Source of the DNA: CAVSUR01 sp963731285
Lineage (GTDB): Bacteria; Actinomycetota; Actinomycetes; Streptosporangiales; Streptosporangiaceae
DNA length: 64,000 nt
Assembly (NCBI GenBank): GCA_963731285.1
Contig: CAVSUR010000011.1
Location: forward strand, 434,001 to 498,000
Direction of reading: 5' to 3'
Position 1 is the first letter of the stretch, and the number at the start of each line of letters is the position of its first letter. A program made the translations under genes and the position numbers. The notes beneath the pieces were generated by a model. That model did not search any database, was not told the origin of the DNA, and saw nothing but the letters and a program-made list of their open reading frames with translations. Below, piece after piece: positions 59,247-64,000 of the stretch.

Positions 59247-59525
59247 TCAGCCGGGGATCAGCCCGTCGTCGGCCAGCAGCTTGCGCACGTCGGCCATGCT
59301 CGCCTCGGCGCCGGGCAGGATCAGGCCGGACGGCTCGAGCACGTCGGCCTTGAGCACCGTGCCGACCGCCCGGACCCGGCCGAGCAGCGCGTCGAGCGCG
59401 GACCGGAAGGCGGTCTCGTCCCCCTGCTCGACGGCCGCCTCCAGGGCCGAGTCCAGCACATTGAGCTCGGCCGCGGCCGAGTCCTCGAGCTCGAACTGGC
59501 CTTCCCCCAGAATCCGGACAATCAT
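59247..59525 (-). CDS. pspAA: PspA-associated protein PspAA
   Basis: A 92-residue protein: IVRILGEGQFELEDSAAAEL, then NVLDSALEAAVEQGDETAFR, SALDALLGRVRAVGTVLKAD and LKADVLEPSGLILPGAEASM. The MivRIlGeGQy.v......ln.lD..l..av...de..f...l..ll..vr..G........ pattern is the PspAA family. It overlaps pspA by four bases and is almost certainly cotranslated. It interacts with PspA functionally. Confidence 0.88.
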   Translation of the reverse strand: MIVRILGEGQFELEDSAAAELNVLDSALEAAVEQGDETAFRSALDALLGRVRAVGTVLKADVLEPSGLILPGAEASMADVRKLLADDGLIPG

Positions 59526-60364
59526 TCCCGATCACCTGCCTGCGGCTGGTCAGCCGGCTGCGCCGCCTGGGACTGTGCTGCCTGGGACCGGACCGCCTCG
59601 GTGGGCTGGCCTGCGGCAGCGGCCGGAGCCGGGCCGTCCGCGCCCTCAAGCTCCTTCGGCGCGCTCTGTCCGATCTCGCGCTTCATCGCCTCCAGCTCGG
59701 CGTCCACCCCGTTGGTCGCGCCCATCCGGTCCAGCTCGGCCTGGATGTCGTCGCGCGGGCCGCCGACCACGTCGTCTAGCGCGCCCGAGGCCATCAGCTC
59801 ATCGATCGCGCCCGCCCTGGCCTTCATCTGCTCGGTCTTGTCCTCGGCTCGCTGGATCGCCATGCCGACGTCGCCCATCTCCTCGGAGATGCCGGTGAAG
59901 GCCTCGTTGATCCTGGTCTGCGCCTCGGCGGCGGTGTAGGTGGCCTTGATGGTCTCCTTCTTGGTGCGGAAGGCGTCCACCTTGGTCTGCAGCCGCTGCG
60001 ACGCCGCGGTGAGCTTCTCCTCCTCGCCCTGCAGCGACGCGTACTGCGTCTGCAGGTCGCTCAGCTGCGAGGTGATTCCTGACCTGCGCCCCAGCGCCTC
60101 GCGGGCAAGGTCCTCACGGCCGGCCGCGAGCGAGTCACGCGCCTGCCGCTCGAGCTTGTCGGAATTCTGCTGCAGCTGGTTCATCTGCAGCTCGAGCCGC
60201 TTGCGCGAGGTGGCCACGTCGGCCACGCCCCGGCGGACCTTCTGCAGCATGTCCAGCTGACGCTGGTAGGAGTAATCCAGGGTCTCCCGCGGGTCTTCCA
60301 TCCGGTCCAGGGCCTTGTTGGCCTTGGACTGGAAGATCAGCGAAACCCGCTTCATGACGCCCAT
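59522..60364 (-). CDS. pspA: Phage shock protein A homologue (PspA/IM30)
   Basis: A 280-residue protein: MKRVSLIFQSKANKALDRME, DPRETLDYSYQRQLDMLQKV, then an all-helical region to about residue 215 and a Pro/Ala/Gln-rich tail. The pattern RmsliF.akankaLd..EDP.etLdysy.....l is strongly conserved in actinobacteria. PspA binds stressed membranes as ESCRT-III-like polymers. The start may be nine bases later (MKRV). First gene of the psp unit. Confidence 0.9.
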   Translation of the reverse strand: MGVMKRVSLIFQSKANKALDRMEDPRETLDYSYQRQLDMLQKVRRGVADVATSRKRLELQMNQLQQNSDKLERQARDSLAAGREDLAREALGRRSGITSQLSDLQTQYASLQGEEEKLTAASQRLQTKVDAFRTKKETIKATYTAAEAQTRINEAFTGISEEMGDVGMAIQRAEDKTEQMKARAGAIDELMASGALDDVVGGPRDDIQAELDRMGATNGVDAELEAMKREIGQSAPKELEGADGPAPAAAAGQPTEAVRSQAAQSQAAQPADQPQAGDRE

Positions 60365-60630
60365 AGGCGCGACCATCCCCTCATCATGTACCTCACCGCG
60401 CCGCTGCGCAGCAGCGCGGCTGTCAGCACCGGCAGCACCCCGGCCGGCCCGGCGGGGGCGGCACCGGACCAAAGCCGGCAGGTGCTGGGCTCCAGCCTAC
60501 GACGGGCTGACGGTGCAGTCACCACGAGCAGCCAGCCCCGCCCCCGCCGTGGCGCGCGGCCCGCGCCGCCGCGATGCCCGGCCGGCGCGCAGGCGGTACC
60601 GCCGGGGTTTGTCCCGGTAGGCTGATCCAC

Positions 60631-61261
60631 GTGTTCCGACGACGTGCCAGCGGCGCCCCTGACGTGCTCGATTCTGGTGCCAGCGCGGCACCGGCCGACG
60701 GCGAGCCCGGCGGGCAGGCGGCCGGCCCGCAGCGGCCCGGCCTGACCGCGGCCAAGGGCAGGCCCACGCCCAAGCGCAGCGAGGCGGAGAAGCGCCGTCG
60801 GCAGCCCTACAGCGCGCCGGCCGACCGCAAGGCCGCCACCCAGCAAGACCGGGAGTCCGACCGCGCCGCGCGGCAGGCAGAGATCGAGGCGATGCGGCGC
60901 GGCGAGGAATGGGCGCTGCCGCGTAAGGACAAGGGGAAGGTCCGGGCTCTGGCCCGGGACTACGTCGACTCCCGGCGCACGGCTCAGCGAGTACTACCTG
61001 TTCGGGGTGGTAGTCCTGATCGCGCTGCTGTTCATCCCCGGCCTGCGGCAGACGCTGATCGTCGACTACGTCATCCTCGGGGTGCTGGCCGTGCTGCTCA
61101 TCGAGGGCTGGTTCACCGGGCGCCGGGTGCTGCGGCTGGTCGAGCAGCGCTATCCGGGCGAGAGCACGCGCGGCGTGCGGCTGTACGCCGCGATGCGCAG
61201 CACCCAGATTCGCAAGATGCGGATGCCGCCGCCGCGGGTCGAGCCTAGGCGACAAGGTCTG
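60631..61261 (+). CDS. DUF3043 membrane protein, frameshifted
   Basis: N-terminal charged part: GLTAAKGRPTPKRSEAEKRR, RQPYSAPADRKAA, EIEAMRRGEEWALPRKDKGK and RALARDYVDSRR. After a shift near 60,985: SEYYLFGVVVLIALLFIPGL and VDYVILGVLAVLLIEGWFTG, two membrane helices, then YAAMRSTQIRKMRMPPPRV. This matches actinobacterial DUF3043 throughout (KGRPTPKR, RDyvDsRR...eyf...). The literal frame passes the likely stop (near 61,261) because of another shift. Function unknown. Divergent from psp. Confidence 0.8.
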
Positions 61262-61353
61262 AGGCAAGATCCGGCCCGCGCCGGTCCGGGGCCGGCGGGC
61301 GGCTTGCCGTGCGGTGCCGGTGCCGGCCAGCGGGCTGGCTAGGGTGGGCTCAT

Positions 61354-62359
61354 ATGAAGCACCGTCATCTCGGCCGCAGCGGCCTGAAGATCAGTGAAAT
61401 CGCGTACGGAAACTGGATCACGCACGGATCGCAGGTCGAGGAAGAGGCCGCGGCCGCATGCGTCGCCGCTGCGCTGGACGAGGGCATCACCACCTTCGAC
61501 ACGGCCGACGTCTACGCCGGGACCAGGGCTGAGGAGGTGCTCGGGCCGGGCGCTGCGCGGCGTGCGCCGGGAGTCGATCGAGATCTGCACCAAGGTCTAC
61601 TGGCCGACCGGGCGCGGCCCGAACGACCGGGGGCTGTCCCGCAAGCACATCCTGGAGTCCGCGCACGCCTCGCTGCGGCGGCTGCAGACCGACTACGTGG
61701 ACCTGTATCAGGCGCACCGCTACGACTCTCGAGACTCCGCTCGAGGAGACCATGCGCGCCTTCGACGACCTGGTCCGGCAGGGCAAGGCCCTCTACATCG
61801 GGGTATCGGAGTGGCGCGCCGAGCAGATCGCCGCTGCGCTGCGGATCGCCGGCCAGCTGGGCCTGGACCGCCTCGTCTCCAACCAGCCGCAGTACAACAT
61901 GATCTGGCGGGTCATCGAGGCCGAGGTCGTGCCGCTATGCGAGCAGGAGGGCATCGGCCAGATCGTCTTCTCGCCCATCGCGCAGGGGGTGCTGACCGGC
62001 AAGTACCAGCCCGGCGCCGCGCCGCCGGCCGGCTCGCGCGCCACCGACGAGGCCGGCTCGCGGATTCATCTCCCAGCTACCTGACCGACGACCTGCTCGG
62101 CCGGGTGCAGCAGCTTAAGCCGGTGGCGGCCGAGGCCGGGCTGACGCCTGGCCCAGCTGGCCGTGGCGTGGATGCTGCAGAACCCGAACGTGTCAGCCGC
62201 GATCATCGGCGCGACCCGGCCGGAGCAGGTCGCGGGAGAACGTCAAGGCGGCCGGGGTGCGGCTGGACGCCGGACCTGCTGCGCCGCATCGACGACATCC
62301 TCGGCCCGGCGGTCATCCGCGACCCGGCTCAGACGGTGAGCCCGCCGCGCCGCCCCTGA
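61354..62359 (+). CDS. Aldo/keto reductase (YghZ/KvbetA-like), at least five frameshifts
   Basis: MKHRHLGRSGLKISEIAYGN, then ALDEGITTFDTADVYAGTRA (catalytic Asp and Tyr), RESIEICTKVYWPTG (Lys), SLRRLQTDYVDLYQAHRYDS (His), TMRAFDDLVRQGKALYIGVS, LVSNQPQYNMIWRVIEAEVV, PIAQGVLTGKYQPG and AVAWMLQNPNVSAAIIGATR, PEQV, DDILGP. All catalytic and NADPH-binding blocks are present but lie in three frames. It reduces an aldehyde or ketone with NADPH. This is the most frame-broken host gene here. Confidence 0.8.
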
Positions 62360-62386
62360 GCGGTACCGCTGCGGCGCGCACCGGCG

Positions 62387-62599
62387 CTATTCCGCCGCCG
62401 GGTGCAAGCTCATCGGGCCGTAGACGGCCTGCTCATCATCCAGCAGGGTGACCTGGTCGACGCCGGAGTCCAGCAGAACGCGCCAGTTCTCGCCAAGCCA
62501 GCTCTCGGCGTCGCCCTGGCTGGCGAAGGTTTCCCGCGGCAGGCCGCGCGAATGGGCTGCCGTGCCGTCTTCCTTCTCGAACTGCCAGCTCCAGCTCAT
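62387..62599 (-). CDS. Conserved hypothetical protein (70 aa)
   Basis: MSWSWQFEKEDGTAAHSRGL, then FASQGDAESWLGENWRVLLD and GVDQVTLLDDEQAVYGPMSL. The pattern W.fe...G.......f..qgdaEsWlGe.wr.L...GV..vtL......vYGPMsL is common in actinobacteria. It is an intact soluble small protein with no assigned function. Confidence 0.7.
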   Translation of the reverse strand: MSWSWQFEKEDGTAAHSRGLPRETFASQGDAESWLGENWRVLLDSGVDQVTLLDDEQAVYGPMSLHPAAE

Positions 62600-62690
62600 G
62601 CGCCGCCTCGGTGGTTAGGATTGCGCCGGTTCAACTGGTGGCTCATCGTAACGGCTGGGCCGGGACCGGAAACGGCGGGGCTTACTGGCA

Positions 62691-63920
62691 GTGGACATTC
62701 GCTTGCTGGGCACCGGAGGCAGTGGCGGCTGGCCCGAGCCCGGCTGCCGGTGCGCGTCCTGCCGCCGGGCCGGCCAGGGCGGCGCGGGCCGCGCCCCCGG
62801 GCTGGTGCTGGTGGACGGGACGCTGGAGATCGCCGCCGGGCAGCCGCCCCGGCGGGCAGCCGGGCTGACCGCCCGGGCGCCGGCTGGCGCGACGGCCGGG
62901 ACACCAGAGCGCGGGGCGGCGCACGCGGTCAGCGCGATTCCGGGCGGCTGGGACATCACCGGCCCGGACGGCCGGCGGCTGCTGACCGCGGCCGGCCCGG
63001 TGCCGTGCCGGAGCCGCCCGCCGCTACCGCCCGCTACGACATCGTGCTGCTCGACCTGCTGAAAAGCCCGGCCCAGCTCGGCGCGCTGCGCGGCCGCGGC
63101 CTGGTCGCGCCGGGCGCGGTCACGGCCGCGCTGTACGCCGACCACCGGATCAGCTCCGCAGCGGAGCTGGCCAGGCGATGCCAGCTGTGGGGGGTGACCG
63201 CGCCCGCAGACGGCCTGCTCCTGACCTGCCGGGACGGCCAGGCGGCGCGGCCGCAGCCGCCGCGCGACCGGACCCTGGTTCTCGGCGGGGCGCGGTCGGG
63301 CAAGTCGCGCGAGGCCGAGCTGCGGCTGGCCGCCGAGCCGCAGGTCACCTACGTGGCGGCGGGGCCGTGGCCGAGCCCGCCGGAGGGCGCAGATGACGGC
63401 AGCGGGGCGGGTGACTGCGGCGGTGCGGGGGGTGCGGGGGGTGCGGAGGGTGCTGGCCACCCGGGCTGGGCCGGCGATCCGGACTGGGCCAGCCGGGTGG
63501 CGGCGCACCGGGCAGGCCTGCGCCGGGTGGCGGACGGTGGAGAGCACCGACCTGGCGGGCATTTTGGGTAAGGAAGCTCGTTCTTCTCTGCTGATCGACG
63601 GGATCGGCACCTGGCTCGCGGCCGTGCTGGCCGAGTGCGGGGTCTGGGACCAGCTCGCGGATCCGGCTGCCGGGGCGGCGGGGCTAGCCGGGGCGATGGA
63701 CAAGGCCGCCGGCCGGATAGACGATCTCGTCGCGGCCTGGCGGCAGACCCCGGCGCACGCGGTGGCCGTCAGCGATGAGGTCGGGTCGGGAGTCGTTCCG
63801 CCGACCCGCTCCGGCGGGCTGTTCCGCGATCAGCTCGGGTGGCTGAATCAGCGGCTGGCCGCCGAATCCGACCGGACGGTGCTGGTAGTGGCCGGGCAGG
63901 TGACGACCTTGCCGAGTTGA
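62691..63920 (+). CDS. cobU: Cobinamide kinase/guanylyltransferase fused to an MBL-like N-terminal domain, frameshifted
   Basis: MDIRLLGTGGSGGWPEPGCR, CASCRRAG is the start of an MBL-fold-like domain (LLGTGg..g.P.p.C.C..C). After a shift near 63,015: YDIVLLDLLKSPAQLGALRG and LYADHRISSAAELARRCQLW, where ADHR replaces part of the MBL metal motif. The CobU domain follows: LVLGGARSGKSREAELRLAA (P-loop), VTYVAAG, a Gly/Ala-rich insert with short GGTGCG repeats, then LIDGIGTWLAAVLAECGVWD and VSDEVGSGVVPPTRSGGLFR. It makes adenosyl-GDP-cobinamide for cobalamin. Another shift lies near 63,540. Confidence 0.8.
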
Positions 63921-64000
63921 CCCATAATCGTTACCAATCAGGTTTCGGGATCCGACCGGCACAAGGGAGCATAGCGAAACTGTTAAATTCCAGGCGCCAG
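63921..64000. other. Right edge, no gene seen
   Basis: Eighty bases after the cobU stop. Less GC-rich than the surroundings. No feature can be supported. Confidence 0.2.

Noticed and set aside
63415..63450. GGTGCG-type short repeats as a functional repeat
   Set aside because: They encode a Gly/Ala-rich linker within the cobU domain and look like a simple low-complexity stretch.
1..64000. CRISPR array
   Set aside because: I found no regularly spaced direct repeats with unique spacers. The only tandem array is the coding 60-bp repeat at 12,050-12,870.

Overview
The window joins two unlike pieces of DNA near position 38,150. Bases 1 to about 38,150 are a double-stranded DNA phage with a contractile tail, and the gene types (terminase, portal, capsid, short conserved hypotheticals, collagen-like protein) resemble phages of Actinomycetota. 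Bases from about 38,150 to 64,000 are visibly richer in G+C and carry chromosomal genes of a high-GC soil actinobacterium: a PimB-like mannosyltransferase, the qcrCAB/ctaCDEF respiratory cluster, a PspA-PspAA-HtpX-PspAB envelope stress cluster and a sedolisin. The junction cuts a gene on each side. No integrase and no attachment site are visible, so an assembly join is at least as likely as an integrated prophage.

Phage layout: 1-3,242 is a leftward early block (two dATP/dGTP diphosphohydrolase-like proteins, a DUF4406-like nucleotide protein, a PDDEXK nuclease, an HNH protein, a primase-polymerase and small proteins). 3,510-8,750 is a rightward early block (RecA, Cys-rich and zinc-binding small proteins, two HNH-type endonucleases, small membrane proteins). 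8,939-10,300 has short leftward genes, each with its own promoter. 10,314-13,993 carries a collagen-like protein and minor structural proteins, one with about thirteen 60-bp repeats. A tRNA-Asn follows, then the virion operon 14,315-36,084: small terminase, large terminase (split by an intein), portal, scaffold, capsid, connectors, sheath, tube, frameshifted chaperone, tape measure, hub, tailspike, gp25, gpJ, gpI and fibre. A lysis or peptidoglycan-related end follows: two membrane coiled-coil proteins, a glycosidase-like protein and a papain-like peptidase.

A palindromic motif, GGACA-N16-TGTC(C/T), recurs at seven places at phage transcription starts. It is the best candidate here for an undescribed regulatory system. 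In three sites it sits between or across sigma-70-like hexamers. In three of the other four a TAnnCT hexamer follows it and the start codon lies 7-8 bases further on, as expected for leaderless mRNAs.

Host layout: truncated glycosyltransferase; NlpC/P60 endopeptidase behind a c-di-AMP (ydaO-type) riboswitch; DEDDh exonuclease; AsnC/Lrp-type ligand domain; trpD; ctaE-qcrC-qcrA-qcrB; a decayed ISL3-type transposase; ctaF-ctaD-ctaC; TusA-like protein; CtaG; sedolisin; PfkB kinase; ErpA; the psp cluster; DUF3043; an aldo/keto reductase; and a cobinamide kinase fused to an MBL-like domain.

Many well-known families on both sides of the junction are broken by single-base insertions or deletions while the protein homology continues across the break. 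I read most of these as sequence errors rather than decay, and I annotate such genes over their full span.
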